Shown one piece after another: positions 12,342 to 24,574 of a stretch of DNA of 64,000 bases. This DNA comes from Luzula sylvatica (taxonomy: Eukaryota > Streptophyta > Magnoliopsida > Poales > Juncaceae). How positions within the stretch are numbered: position 1 is the first letter of the stretch; each line of letters starts with the position of its first letter. The position numbers were made by a program, and so were the translations under genes. A model generated the notes under the pieces. That model had not been told where the DNA came from and searched no databases. It saw only the letters and a list, made by a program, of their open reading frames with translations. The DNA lies in NCBI GenBank assembly GCA_946800325.1, contig OX326957.1:64113570-64177569 (forward strand), in the 5' to 3' direction.

Positions 12342-14778
12342 TCATTTGTGTACAAGGTGTGAGACTTCACTTTTTTATTTTAAATAAATATATCAAAAAG
12401 CAGATATTTGTGTGTGTTAGTCTTCTATTTCGGAGTATTTTGAGGACAATATGAAAATTTAGTATTTTTCTCATGTTATACGTCAATTTTGATATTTTAT
12501 CGAAAATACGATAATTCATTTGTTTTGAACGACTTCACTTTTTTCATTTTGAAGAAATGTTTGAAAAAAAATAGAAATTTGTGTGTGTTAGTAATCCATT
12601 TCACAATATTTTTAGGGAAACATTAAAATATAGTATTTTGCTCGTGTTATGCTTCAGTTTTGACATTTGCTAGAAATTATGATAATTGATTTGTTTTGCA
12701 GGTGTGAGACTTCACTTTTTGCATTTTCAAGAAAATTTTGAAAAAAAACTGATATTTGTGTATGTTAGTCTTCTATTTTGGAGTATTTCGAGGATAACAT
12801 GAAAATTGAGTATTTTTCTCGTGTTATACTTCAATTTTTATTTTTATTTTGAACTATGATAATTCAATTGTTTTGAAGGTGTTAGAATTCACCTTTTTTA
12901 TTTTGAAGAAATTTTTGAAAAAATAGAAATTTGTGTGCGTTAGTCTTCTATTTTGAAGTATTTTTAGGACAATAGGAAAATTGAATATTTTGCTCGTGTT
13001 ATACTTGAATTTTGACATTTTTAAGAATATATGAAAAATTATTTGTTTTGAATGTGTTAGACTTCACTTTTTAATTTTAAAGATATTTTTGCGAAAAAAC
13101 ATAAATTTGTGTGTGTTAGTGTTCTATTTCGGAGTATCTCGAGGACAACCTGAAAATTGACTATTTTGCTAGTTTTATACTTGAATTTTGATATTTTTAA
13201 GAATATATGATAATGTATTTATTTTCATTGTGTTAGACTTCACTTTTCCATTTTAAAGAAATATTTGAAAAAAAAAACTGAAAATTTTGTGTGTTAGTCT
13301 TCTATATGGGAGCATTTCAAGGATGACATGGAAATTGCATATTTTGCTCGTGTTATACTTACATTTTGACATTTTTGAGAAAATCTGATAATTCATTTGT
13401 TTACAAGGTGTAAGACTTCATTTTTTTCATATTAAAGAAATATTTCAAAAACCGGATATTTGTGTGTGTTAGTCTTCTATTTCGGAGTATTTTGACGACA
13501 ATATGAAAATTTAGTATTTTTCTCATTTTGTACGTCAATTTTGATATTTTTTTTCGAAAATATGATAATTCATTGGTTTTGAACGACTTCACTTTTTGCA
13601 TTTTGATGAAATGTTTGAAAAAAATAGAAATTTGTGTGTGTTAGTAATCCATTTTGGGGTATTTAGTGGACAACATGAAAATTGAGTATTTTGGTCTTGT
13701 TATACTTCAAAGTTGACATTTTTTTAGAAATTATGATAATTTATTTATTTTGCAGGTGTTATACTTAACTTTTTGCATTTTGAAGAAAATTTTGAAAAAA
13801 ACTGAACTTTGTGTGTGTTAATCTTCTATATCGGAGTATTTCGAGGATAACATGAAAATTGAGTATTTTTCTCGTGTTAGACTTCAATTTTTAATTTTTT
13901 TAGAAACTATGACAATTCATTTGTTTTGAAGGTGTTAGACTTCACTTTTTGTACTTTGAAGAGATTTTTTTAAAAACAGAAATTTGTGTGTTAGTCTTTT
14001 ATTTCGGAGTATTTTTAGGACAATATGAAAATTGAGTATTTTGCTCGTGTTATACTTGAATTTTGACATTTTTAAGAATATACGAAAATTTATTTATTTT
14101 GAATGTGTTAGACTTCACTTTTTTCAATTAAAAAAAATATTTGGAAAAAACTGAAATTTTTGTGTGTGTCATCTATTTCGGAGTATTTCGAGGACAACAT
14201 GAAAATTGATTATTTTGCTCGTATTATAATTCAATTTTGACGTTTTTTTAGAAAATGTGATAATTCAGTTGTACAGAAGGTGTGAGGCTTCACATTTTTC
14301 ATTTCAAAGTAATATTTCAAAAAACAGATATTTGTGTGTATTAGTCTTCTATTTCGGAGAATTTTGAGGACAATATGAAAATTTAGTATATTTCTCATGT
14401 TATACGTCAATTTCGATATTTTTTTCGAAAACATTATAATTCATTTGTTTTGAAGGTGTCAAGACTTCACTTTTTGCATTTTGAAGAAAATTTTGAAAAA
14501 AAAAACTTAAATTTGTGTGTGTTAGTCTTCTATTTCGGGATATTTCGAGGATAACATGAAAATTGAGTATTTTAATCGTGTTATACTTCAATTTTGAAAT
14601 ATTTCAGAAACTATTATATTCATTTGTTTTGAAGGTGTTAGACTTCACTTTTTGTATTTTGAAGAAATTTCGAAAAAACATAAATTTGTGAGTGTTAGTC
14701 TTCTATTTCGGAATATTTTTAGGACAATATCAAAACTGAGTATATCGCTCGTGTTACACTTGAATTTTGACATTTTTT
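12342..14778. repeat. Same satellite, inverted orientation (distal part)
   Basis: Continues the inverted satellite interrupted at 4655; the monomer box 'ggtgttagacttcacttttt' recurs roughly every 170-175 bp (13930, 14105, 14280, 14455, 14635). The array ends at about 14778 inside a unit, where the sequence changes to unrelated DNA ('ggtacgaccatgcaaccatc'). Confidence 0.9.
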
Positions 14779-16529
14779 AGGGTACGACCATGCAACCATC
14801 AGGATTCGGGAGCGGTGAACGATTTTGTGGGGAAAACGGAGGCCGATAATCTCAATGTGGTTGGGGGTGAGCTTTTTTATGTGTGGCATATTTTTGTGTG
14901 GTTTTATTTATGTGTATATTTGTGTATGTATTGTTGGTACGTATTATTTGTATCTATTATAATTAATTAAAATATTAATTAAATGTAAAATTAATATTTT
15001 AATTAAATATATAGTTAGTATTTTTAATTAAATATATAAAATAATATATTTAATTAAGATAAATATATAATTAATTAATAATACATTTCATATAATTAAT
15101 ATATTTAATTAAATATATAATTAATATAAAAATAATCTAAAGCAATAAATTAACTTTGACATGGTGATGCAAAAATTAAATAATAAATGCACGCCATGTC
15201 AAATTTTAATAAATAATAATGGTATTATATTTTTAAATAATTACTTGCATTGTACATTTTTGAGGTTATTTTAAAGTAACATATTATTTTGTTATAATTC
15301 GTTTTGTTGTGGAGCAAGAATTAAATAATAAATATATGTGTTGTCAAATTTTAATAAATACATTGTACTTTTAGATAAATATTGTATTTTTTTTTACTCA
15401 ACAAAGCAAGAAAATCAATGCATTCCAATTAGATCGAGACAACATATAATTTGAGTCAAATGTTTCATTATCATCTAAATGATTGTGAAAATTGTTTCAC
15501 AACTAACTTCATTTGGAACATCTCAATAGAATGATGTGTCTAGAAGGTGAATCGAATATTGGATATTGTTCAATCAAGATGAGTCAATTTGATATACTCA
15601 AATCATTTTAGGAATTTTTATTTCCATATTGTCAGTCTTGATGTTATATTATGTATCGGTTCCTGATAATCTTGTTTGTTTAACTTTCATGGTTGGAGAG
15701 GTAATTCCAATTATTTGATTGGAAATCTTGTTCTATAGCATTGCAATATTGTATCTATCCAGTTTTCTTGAGGGTTATTATTTTTTATAGGGACAAATTC
15801 AGATGTTAAGTAGTTAGTTAACTGTAAGGCTCGATTTCATTCCAAATGTATCCATTATAAATTTGAATCTGATGAATTATATTATTTTTTTTGAAGAAAA
15901 TATATTGAATCATATGCATAATATAGTCATATTCTTGCTCCAGTAAATACTGGTTGAATGAATTTTGCTTCATTAATAATTTCAAATATCCTGACCACCC
16001 ATCCATGGAGAGTATGAACAGAAAAGGGGACAGTGCATCCAGTTATGCCTTTGCTTCTCCTTCATTTTAGGTAAACTTGGACACGTGTCACGTCCTCATG
16101 CATTCAAAAAAATTTAATACTATAGTATAAATAATATAAATATAAATAATTATTTCGTAAAAAGATGATATCGTAGTGATACGAACTCGTGTCTTCACTA
16201 ATCAACCCATCAATTCAAATCACCGGGCTAAAACTTCAGATTTGATTATATTTGTTTTTACGGATATAAATACTTATTGCTTATTTACATATTATTTTTG
16301 AAAAATTGTTGTTTTCGTGACTCAAACTCATGTCGTCACTGCAGTACCCAACAGTTTGAACCATCCGGCCTAAACTTGAGATGTGAACTATTATTAAATA
16401 TTAAGTATATGGATTCTTTGTTGGTGGACATGTGTTAGAGAGATTTCATTAAACTTTAAAGTATGTAATAATTAATAATGCAAAAATTTAGTATAAATAA
16501 ATATTATAAAAATTTATTTAATATAATAT
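14779..16529. other. AT-rich intergenic DNA
   Basis: No gene supported. 14950-15150 is made of 'aattaaatatat'-type low-complexity sequence. 16170-16380 contains two short stretches ('cgaactcgtgtcttcac', 'caaactcatgtcgtcac') that resemble each other and look like eroded repeat pieces. Nothing else was recognised. Confidence 0.6.
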
Positions 16530-16945
16530 ATATTAATATTAAAAAATACAAAATCGATATACCACTGATACGGTCCGATATAAATCCAATATATCGGTCA
16601 TATCGCTTATATGTCGCCGACCGATCTGTAAGCAATATGCGATATCTATAACATTGCTTATAGGTTTAGCAATTTATTTACACACTACACGTGTGGGTAT
16701 GCATATGGATTGGATTTTTGTTTTTTTTTTATTTGGCTAGGCCATATATTTAATATTAAAAAATACAAAACCGGTATACCATCGATATGTTCCGATATAT
16801 CGGTCATATCGCTTATTGGTCGCCGACCGATCTGTAAGCGATATTCCATATCAATAACATTTTTTATAGTTTTAACAATTTATTTACACACTACACGTGT
16901 GAGTACACATTTGGGTATGCATATGGGTTGGATTTTTTTTTTTTC
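16530..16945 (+). repeat. Two-copy direct repeat of ~210 bp
   Basis: 16530-16735 and 16745-16945 align along their length. Shared stretches include 'atatcggtcatatcgctta', 'tcgccgaccgatctgtaagc' and 'atttacacactacacgtgtg', each ending in 'ggattggattttt' or a close variant. The core with ATCGCTTA and CCGACCGATC resembles ends of non-autonomous DNA transposons, but no target duplication was found. Confidence 0.75.
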
Positions 16946-17050
16946 CTTCTTTACGATTTGGGTTGGGCTTTCTTTTTCTTTTTTATTGGCACGTGTCAAC
17001 ATTACACCATCTCATTAAACATTAATATATAGTATAGTATATATATATAT

Positions 17051-17311
17051 GGGGGTTTCTATCATACACCCATTTCATTATCATATATCCATTTTCAAGG
17101 GTATTTGGAGTAATTATCCATTTATGAATATTTAAGGTAAGATATCAAATATATTTATCAATTAATATTTAACTAAATTGGAATTTTTTTTTGTTCATTT
17201 AAACAAAAATGTCCATAAAAAATAAATTTTATGATACACCCTTTTGCAAATATAATTAATTGCTAAAATACCCAAAATACCCTTGTAAAAGGGTGTACGA
17301 TAGAACTCCCC
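17051..17311. mobile_element. MITE-like element with terminal inverted repeats
   Basis: Left end gggggtttctatcatacacc and the reverse complement of the right end, ggggagttctatcgtacacc, form about 20-bp inverted repeats around 261 bp of AT-rich sequence. A related copy with ends ggggagttct and agaactcctc is at 48072-48290. No clear target duplication was identified, so the superfamily is left open. Confidence 0.6.
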
Positions 17312-17426
17312 TTAGCAGGGAACAAGCATAAACTGAATAATAATCCAAAAAACATACAGTTATGATTGTAAATTCTAGATTTTATATTGATCCAAATTAC
17401 ATGTTAAACTTTAGTATTAGGCCTGT

Positions 17427-18098
17427 CTACAATGGCCAATTTCTATACCATCCAGCCCAAGCAGAAACAAGCCCACTTATCCCCAACGTAACAGCATGAT
17501 TACAAAACGGATTAGGCTCAATATCCGCCAAAGCAATGATCAGATCGGCTACATTGGCAGAAACACCCATCAACCGCATTATCCTATCACCTCTTATCTT
17601 CTTCACCTCCTCCTTCCCCTCCTTGCTACTCTCATCTGTCTTTCTCTCATCTTCCAACCCCTTCTTGATCATCATATAATCCATGATTATGAAAAACACA
17701 TAACCGAATGATTCGCCGAATGCAGATACGAAGCTCATCTTTCTCGCCAGAGATGCATCGAGTACCCCAATCCGTGAAACCCAAAGGAAGTGATCGAAGA
17801 ACCAATACACCATTTCTCCCGCATTCGCGAACACAGCGAGTGCACGGAGAGCAGGTGTCGAGCCTGGAGACCTTCGCAACGCATTGAATCCGGTGAGAAA
17901 ACGACCAGTACGAAAAGCTTTGCGACTCAGCCCCGATGCCACCTCCCAATTCTTGGCTCGTTTTGCAAGATCCGGATGTGTAGGTTCCACGTGCCAGTGA
18001 GCGAGTTTCGACACGTATTGGAAGGTTTTGACTAGCTTATCTATGCCGTCTCGTTTGGCGAGGAAGATGACGAGCTTGTCCACCGTGTCATTGCTCAT
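17427..18098 (-). CDS. PEX11B: Peroxisomal membrane protein PEX11 (PEX11B-like)
   Basis: An intact single-exon frame of 223 residues. PEX11 proteins sit in the peroxisomal membrane, where they elongate it and promote division. The whole protein matches the plant PEX11 family: the N-terminal DTVDKLVIFLAKRDGIDKLV block, the SGLSRKAFRTGRFLTGFNAL amphipathic region, the GEMVYWFFDHFLWVSRIG segment, KMSFVSAFGESFGY, and the highly conserved C-terminal NPFCNHAVTLGISGLVSAWA followed by GWYRNWPL. Length fits the family (about 220-250 residues). A basic-acidic linker near residues 148-168 is the usual variable loop. From memory of the Arabidopsis set, the N-terminus is closest to PEX11B rather than PEX11A or the C/D/E group; the subfamily call is less certain than the family. 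It is divergent from the membrane-protein gene at 18738. Confidence 0.95.
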   Translation of the reverse strand: MSNDTVDKLVIFLAKRDGIDKLVKTFQYVSKLAHWHVEPTHPDLAKRAKNWEVASGLSRKAFRTGRFLTGFNALRRSPGSTPALRALAVFANAGEMVYWFFDHFLWVSRIGVLDASLARKMSFVSAFGESFGYVFFIIMDYMMIKKGLEDERKTDESSKEGKEEVKKIRGDRIMRLMGVSANVADLIIALADIEPNPFCNHAVTLGISGLVSAWAGWYRNWPL

Positions 18099-18548
18099 CG
18101 TTGGATTGGATTAGAAAGGAGAAGAAACTTTGTGGAGTGAAGGAAAGTGAGGGAGGATTTGGAGAAGGCATTGAGTTTCAGGATTTTAGTGAGAGCCACT
18201 AGAGTTTTGGGTGGTTCTAAATAACGGGAATTTGGCAGTTTTTGTTACCGTGTTATCCTTGATAATTGATAATGATCGATCATGGGCCTAAAACAGAATT
18301 TGAGTTCCCAAGAAATATCCAGGCCCTTTAAATTCCAAAAGTTCGGCCCAAATTTGGAAACCGACAGCCCGGTTTCTAGTAACCAGGAACGGAAATTACA
18401 GATTTTTTTTTTTGTAGAGCTCTTTCGAGTTCATTCGATCATTGATTCTCCTGCTTCCGGTGAGAACTGAGCGACTTACAAATCGAGGGCCTTTTGCATC
18501 TCTAGAGGAGCTCGGAGGTACGAGAAGCAACAAAAACCTTTGGTACAG
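18099..18548. promoter_or_regulatory. Shared intergenic region between divergent genes
   Basis: Only about 640 bp separate the two start codons and part of that is 5' UTR and intron of the right-hand gene. The start codons face away from each other, so promoters for both genes must lie here. A C/T-rich and GA-rich stretch near 18410-18540 is typical of 5' leader sequence. No convincing TATA box was assigned. Confidence 0.5.
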
Positions 18549-18717
18549 GTGATTATTTTCTTTTTGATTTCCTTATGGTTTATGATTTTCGGGGATTTTT
18601 GTGCCTGAAATTGGGATTTCTTCTACTTTTAATTTCTGGCAAAATTGAAGTAAAAGAGGGATCATTTTTTTTTACTGTGCTGCAAGATTAATTGCTTTTG
18701 TTCTTTTAATGCTACAG
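18549..18717 (+). other. Probable 5' UTR intron of the plastid membrane-protein gene
   Basis: Donor ggtacag|gtgatt at 18548/18549 and acceptor gctacag|gattt at 18717/18718, T-rich in between. The splice leaves the ATG at 18738 about 20 bases into the second exon. Inferred from splice signals only. Confidence 0.6.
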
Positions 18718-18737
18718 GATTTCTCTATCTTACAACA

Positions 18738-19754
18738 ATGTCTGTACTCGTCTTTTCACGCCTGAATATATCAACCTCGTTCCGCAAAACAAATCGCATT
18801 ATTTCCAAACCAACAAAAACACCCTTTTGCAGTAACACAAATCCTTCATTCCAGAGAATCAATTTTAAAAAATTCCCTTCATTATGCGCCAAAAGTATTC
18901 CATGGGAAGAATCTTCCCTCCAATTAACTCAATCCGAAGAAAACAACACTTCAATTTTCCAACAAGGCAGCCCAATTGATCCAATCGACTCAGAAGAACC
19001 GCCCGAAATCCCATATCTAAACTCCCAATCAGACCAAAACATAATTGAACTAAACGACCCCAAATCCGAACCCATTTCAATTAAAAAGCAGCCAATTTTC
19101 AATTTGAAATCTCCAATGTGGATTTTCGGTCCACTTGTGCTACTAATAACTGGAATTGTGCCAACTTTATGGTTACCTTTATCCTCTGTTTTCGTCGGTC
19201 CCACTATAGCAGGCCTTCTCTCTCTCATCGGCCTCGATTGTGTATTCAACATGGGCGCAATGATATTCCTCCTAATGGCTGACTCGTGTGCTCGTCCAAA
19301 CGAATCCTCTTTTGATCAAATCGTAAAGCAAATTGCACCCAATTACAGAGCATGGAATTTCGGAGCAAGCATTGTTGGGTTTATTCTCCCATTTATTCTA
19401 CTCTCTTTCTCTAGTAAAGGCATTGCTCTTCTTCAGCCAAAACTGAGCTTCATTTCGTTCTTGGTCCTGGTTGGGCCGTACTTGCTATTGCTAGCCATTC
19501 AAATGCTGACGGAGATGCTGACATGGCACTGGAGATCTCCAGTTTGGTTGGTTACCCCGGTGGTTTATGAGGGTTATAGGGTTTTGCAATTGATGAGAGG
19601 GATTAGTTTGGCCGGGGAGATCGGTTCGCCGGTTTGGATGGTTCAGACCTTGCGCGGATTGGTTTCGTGGTGGATTTTGGTGCTTGGGATTCAACTGATG
19701 AGAGTTTCATGGTTTGTGGGGTCTACTTGTCAGCCCAAATCTGAACTAGAGTGA
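18738..19754 (+). CDS. Plastid-targeted multi-pass membrane protein, function unknown
   Basis: An intact frame of 338 residues. Residues 1-50 are rich in Ser, Thr, Arg, Lys and Asn with almost no acidic residues, as in a chloroplast transit peptide, with a plausible cleavage near SLCA-K (residues 48-52). Residues 53-120 are an acidic, low-complexity stroma- or lumen-facing stretch. From residue 127 come hydrophobic segments at roughly 128-150, 152-182, 207-232, 236-258 and 308-326, joined by short loops with conserved-looking motifs such as LTWHWRSPVWLVTPVVYEGYR. I do not recognise a named family. Codon use and intact frame indicate a real gene. The start was chosen as the first ATG after the 5' UTR intron. 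It shares an intergenic region with PEX11. Confidence 0.85.
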   Translation: MSVLVFSRLNISTSFRKTNRIISKPTKTPFCSNTNPSFQRINFKKFPSLCAKSIPWEESSLQLTQSEENNTSIFQQGSPIDPIDSEEPPEIPYLNSQSDQNIIELNDPKSEPISIKKQPIFNLKSPMWIFGPLVLLITGIVPTLWLPLSSVFVGPTIAGLLSLIGLDCVFNMGAMIFLLMADSCARPNESSFDQIVKQIAPNYRAWNFGASIVGFILPFILLSFSSKGIALLQPKLSFISFLVLVGPYLLLLAIQMLTEMLTWHWRSPVWLVTPVVYEGYRVLQLMRGISLAGEIGSPVWMVQTLRGLVSWWILVLGIQLMRVSWFVGSTCQPKSELE

Positions 19755-20024
19755 AATTTTAGGACTTTTGATTTGTTATAGAACTATAGAAGGAACAAAA
19801 ACACGTTATATAATGGAAAATGATGTTAGAATTCGAATATAATCAAACTGTAATAAGTGTATATTCTGTTATATACAAGATACTATTCAAAAAATTTAAT
19901 TTTTCGAAGTAATATTTTGTTCATAACAGGATATGCACTTTTAGATGTAGAAAACGAATTAGTAATTAGTAATAGTACTAATCGAGTTGATTGGGCCGAA
20001 CGCTCCTGCTTCCACGTCGTCTTA
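19755..20024. other. 3' flank of plastid membrane-protein gene
   Basis: Presumed 3' UTR (aatgg/aataa-like A-rich sequence near 19800-19870) passing into the left part of the candidate Helitron. The 5' terminus of that Helitron was not located. No gene seen. Confidence 0.4.
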
Positions 20025-20240
20025 AAATGGCTCTTCGTTCTTCGCTCTTTCCTTGTCTTAAAATACATACCACGCTGTTCCTCTCTTCGCCGTCCGATTG
20101 CTTTCTTTGCTGAGTTTTCTCAGCCATCCGATACGGAAACTCAAACACATGCCCCTCCCTACCCCGCTCGCTACTCTCATCACAAGAAGCGCAAAGCTCT
20201 GGCGGCTGCAACCTCACCCCACGAGAAGAAAGCGTGATTT
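20025..20240 (+). pseudogene. Gene-fragment with mitochondrial presequence-like start (frame broken)
   Basis: An ATG at about 20028 opens a Ser/Leu/Arg-rich start (MALRSSLFPCL) that looks like an organelle-targeting presequence. The likely continuation (PIAFFAEFSQPSDTETQTHA, then PYPARYSHHKKRKALAAATS) is in a different frame, so a shift lies near 20080-20095. It ends at a stop at about 20235. The parent gene was not recognised. It sits inside the candidate gene-carrying Helitron, and capture from a host gene is the simplest explanation. Confidence 0.4.
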
Positions 20241-22547
20241 CGTCAGCGATTTGCATGGTCGGGTCAGAAAAAACCTAGCCCCATCGTCGTAAGGCCTTGA
20301 GCAACGCCGTTCCGTCCGGTTGGTGGCCAACTCGCAAGAGGAAGAGGCCGCGCGTCCTAGCCGCCTAGCTCGAGGTCTCTTCCTTCGTTTTTTGTTTGTT
20401 CCGTTTATGCTACGGAGAAAAACATATCTTTGGACAAGGATTTCAGCTCGGGTCAAGGTAATCCTTCTTTGGTTCAATTTCTCCGCTTGAGTTTGTTGTG
20501 GTGTTAGTTTTTTCTTTGATTCGTGCATTGAATGCATTTTGCAGGTTATTTTTTACTTCCTCTCCATATTTCGTTTCTGAAATTTGGGGTTCAGACAATT
20601 CGATACATAATTGTACCTGTTCTTGAGCCAATTTCATCATCTCCAGGTGATGGTGATTTTAAATTTGTTTTTGAAAATCGTTTATTTCAAATTTACAATT
20701 TAATTAGAACATAATGGTTTTTTAAATTTTTATCTCAAATTTCAGATTTTACCGATATCGGTCGACTGCTACAATTTTCGAATGGTTTAAGTTCCTTCAA
20801 GATCTGTTGCAATCCCCACATTTGTCGATTTTCTGGGCTGAAGTGATGGAGTCGGGTTGTCGGAGACTCGGAAGACGAGGAGGTAGCTAACTCGATATTT
20901 TCAAAATTTAGATTTTAATAGTTTTTCATATTGTAGAGGGTCATATTAGATGCTTTCAAAATTTAGATTTTTTTATTTTCACATTTTACAAGGGTATATT
21001 GGATTTTTTTCGGGTTTTATATGGGTATAAATAATTTTACAGGGGTATATTTGATTTATTTTTGGGCTTTAGAAGGGTATTTGATTTCTCCGGTTTTATA
21101 AGGGTATAAATGATTTTAAAGGGATATATTTTATTTTTTTCAGGTTTTATAAGGATATATATGATTTTTTTCAGATTCTGAATGTTTTTTTTTTAATTTT
21201 CACATTGTAGAGGGTTATATTTGATTTTTTTTTGGGGTTTTATAATGATATATTTGGGGGCATATTTCATACTTTCATATTTTGCAAGGGTAAATTCAAT
21301 CTTTTTGGATTATACAAATATCATTTTGATATTTTTGAATTTTAGAGCAGTATATTTTTAATTTTCAAACTTTACAAAAAGGGCATTATTAGAATTTTCA
21401 GATTTTTTATGGGCCTATTTATTTTTATCTTTTCAGACTTCTGAAGGATCCCCTTTTCAAAATTAAATTAATCAATAGAAACATTTATTGACAAAGTCAG
21501 TGGTTCTTTTTATTAAATTTTTGATAATCTATTTATTCACTTAATTTTGATTAAGAAAAATACGAACCAAGTTAATAATTTTGAAAAACATTTGGGGGAT
21601 TTATTGTGGTATTTACGATATGAGCTCTGACGGTGAACTCGATTCAAAGAAACCTAAAAAGGTTTCTTATTTTTAGTACTTTAAAAATATATTTTCCTTA
21701 TCGTACTTTATGTACTTTTTTATTTGTAGGAGAATACTTCTAAAGTTTGTATGTAATATTATTTTCTCTAATAATTTGTTCAAAAATCTAGGATTCCAAT
21801 CTAGGGTTTCAAATTTTATTATTTTGTCTAAATATATTAAATTGACAAATTTATGGATTTTTAACTGAACCGTGCCAGTATTTAAGAGGAGCTAAGCGCA
21901 GTCCTGAACCATTAAAGGTACTCTTTTTTTAAGTATATAATTTTTCCTTTTTTTGTTATTAACAAGAAAAATTGCAAAACAGTCCCTGTTTTTTCTTAAA
22001 ATTAAATTTTTTATTTTCAAACCAATTAAAAATGTACAAGACTATTATTACAATTATTTTTTGTAATTTTAAGTAATTCTTTCTTAAATTTAAATTTATC
22101 GTTGGAGTCTGAACCTGACGCAAATTCTGGTATCGATCAAGGCTGCGAGAGGTTAATTTAACTATTTTCTATTTAATAAAAATTTGTAATTCTACTTTTT
22201 TCTGATTTTTTTATAATTTTGTCAGCATGAGGGATGAAAATAGAAATATAATTGAGTATATACACATGTTAGAGATTTTGTTTATTTTTTTGTACTTTTC
22301 TTCTTAGTATTTTGTTTATATTGGCCTATTGGTTGTCCGTGCGGGCCCCAGAGACGAGTTGCTTCTTCATGAGGAAATATATGCGAGTGCAAAGTTTCAT
22401 TTACCAAATTTTCATCTATATTTCTAACTTCTAATTTTGGAAAATTGGAGATTAATTTTGTAAATTCCAAATCAAATACGGCTCATTGATTTGCAAATTC
22501 CAAATCAAATTTTGTAAACTTCTGAAAATTTGAGGTTAATTTTGTAG
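20241..22547 (+). other. Interior of candidate Helitron: exon-like scraps and degenerate AT repeats
   Basis: Short stretches ending in GT donors look like captured exons: around 20860-20880 (...DSEDEE), 21617-21660 (MSSDGELDSKKPKK), 21880-21920 (RGAKRSPEPLK) and 22105-22150 (SEPDANSGIDQGCER). They do not assemble into a gene I recognise. 20930-21420 is a degenerate ~35-bp repeat of the form 'aagggtatatttgattttttcgggtttta'. No functional gene is claimed. Confidence 0.4.
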
Positions 22548-24061
22548 ATTTCCTACTGTGCAAGGCATCGTTAGAAGGGGAGTCAAGATCAAAGCTCTGA
22601 TCCAGTTCATTCTCGAACAGGTTTCCCTATTTTCTTCTTCATTTATTTTACGAGGGTAAATTTGATATTTTGAAGTTTCGTAAATAGGGTGCATCGAAGA
22701 ATCCAAATGTAATGGAGTGGGATGAGTTGTGGACAATAAACAAGAAATTAATCGACTCGGTCTGTCCTTGCCGCACGGCGATCCTGGCCCTCGATCGAGT
22801 CCCGCTCACCATCACGAACGGCCCGGCTTCGCCCGTGGTCGAGATCATTCCGCCGCACAAGAATCACCCGCAAGCGGGCAACAAAGCGACGACGTTCCCG
22901 AGCAAAATCTGGCTAAAGCACGTCCATGCGAGCATTGTTAATGTCGGCGAAGAAGTCACTTTGATGGATTGGGAAAATGCGATTATTAAAGAGATTGTTA
23001 GGGATCCAAATGAAAAGAACGGGAAGAATTTAGGGTGATTGGTGAACTACATTTGGAAGGGAGCATTAAGAGTATAAAATTGAAGCTCACTTGGTTATGT
23101 GATATCGACAATTTAGTGAACGTTACTCTCTTCGAGTTTTATTATTTGATCAAGAAGAAAAAGGTTAGAAATTTTCCTTAATTGTTTTAATTTGTGATTA
23201 TTGTTTTTTAATTGTTTTGAGTAATTTTTGGAGTAGTTGGAGGAGGAAGATGATTTCTTGGATAATTTCAACGCGATTACGAGAAAGGAGACGGCTGCGT
23301 TGGGGGATGCGAATATCAGGAACTTGAAGAATGGAGAGGTCGTGCAACTGGAGAGGAAGGGGTGTTGGAACATTATTCCAACATTGGACTTATATGTAAA
23401 ATATTATGTGTTGTAATATTGTCATTTGAATGCTTACAATTTAGTGATCAATTTTAGTTAATAAATTAAGCATTAAATGTGTCAATTAAGTTGTGGGCCT
23501 TTTGATGTGTAGAATATTGTGGGTGGTGATTCTATTTTCTATGATGGGCTGAATTAGAAGATCCACATTATGAGCCCAAAAGGCATGTCTTTGTGAAAAG
23601 ATGTCTTGTGGCTATATAAGCAATTTGGTCCCAAGTACATATGATGATGAAAATCCATTCTTAAATCTGCCCCATTAAGATTAGAGAAAGAGATCCATTA
23701 GAGAAAAACAAAAGGACTCTAAATTGGACATCATAAAGTACTTGGAATTCCATTCTTGCAACTAAGGCTTCATGGACGCAACGACAATGATGGCGCGACA
23801 TCAATTCGGACGAATTTCATACGCTTCCGCATACGGTTAAGGTACGGTTTTATTTTAAGATTATTCGGTAGAATTCACATAGTTAGTACGGTCCGTTTGT
23901 ACGGGCAAAATTAATTTATTAATTTATTCACGGACGGTGCCGGATCGTCGACGCCCTAACAAGGGGTATTATTGCGTGACATGCCGTTTGCCCGTAGTTC
24001 GAAAACGATTGTACTGTTTGCGATTCCTGATGCAAGGCAGCAGGCTTCTCTCAATAACTAA
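22548..24061 (+). pseudogene. Truncated cytosolic glutamyl-tRNA synthetase, 3' part only, interrupted
   Basis: Matches the anticodon-binding C-terminal region of eukaryotic cytosolic GluRS, the enzyme that charges tRNA-Glu. Exons: 22548-22620 (FPTVQGIVRRGVKIKALIQF), 22688-23163 (MEWDELWTINKKLIDSVCP, then KATTFPSKIWL and GEEVTLMDWENAIIKEI) and 23237 onward (KETAALGDANIRNLKNGEVV, QLERKG). The frame shifts near 23036, where an in-frame TGA appears. The last exon is split at QLERKG by a solo LTR (23363-23961), resumes at 23967 with another shift near 23975, and reads PFARSSKTIVLFAIPDARQQ to a stop at 24059-24061. The N-terminal GST-like and catalytic (HIGH, KMSKS) regions are absent. Introns are kept, so the piece was copied at DNA level, as in Helitron gene capture. 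Confidence 0.88.
23363..23961 (+). mobile_element. Solo LTR inserted in the GluRS fragment
   Basis: 599 bp beginning TGTTGGAACATT and ending GCCCTAACA, flanked by 5-bp target duplications AGGGG (23358-23362 and 23962-23966). No internal domain or second LTR is present. A TATA-like ctatataagc lies at about 23612. The left end is itself an inverted repeat (tgttggaa...ttccaaca). Orientation is assumed from the TATA-like box. Confidence 0.88.
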
Positions 24062-24574
24062 CTAATAAATTTGTTTTTTATATTTTGTATTTTTTTAATG
24101 TTTATGTGATATTTACGAGTTTTTGGTTTGTATTGTGTGGAGATTTTGTTTATGTTTATGTTTGTGCAATTTTTTGTCGCAATTTTCGGATTTGTCTTCT
24201 TTGGTATGTAGGATATTTTGGAAATCTCTATCGTAATTCGGTTGATATGTTTTATAAGATAAATTACTATAAATATCACTTTTTGAGAACAACAAAAACA
24301 AAAAGATCAAGGGTTCAATTTTCAGAATCTCAAACGTATTTCAATTTATCTAAAAGAGCAAGCTTTGAGGTTAAAGATTGAAAATACGAATTTTTTAATT
24401 TCTCAAAATCATTAGTAGGACGGTAAATCTAAAAAGACTAAATTTTTATTTATTTTGTCGATACCACAATAATTTGAGGGGCTAATCATGCAGTAATAAA
24501 GCGTATTTTTATAAAATTAATATCATTAAAATAATCATTTTTTTCATTTTTTTGGAAACTCTGGAAAACAAAAA
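24062..24574. other. AT-rich sequence before Helitron terminus
   Basis: No gene supported; overlapping frames on both strands here reflect AT-rich composition. Right part of the candidate Helitron. Confidence 0.5.

Noticed and set aside
17647..17949. Overlapping frames inside PEX11
   Set aside because: Shadows of the conserved PEX11 frame in other phases.
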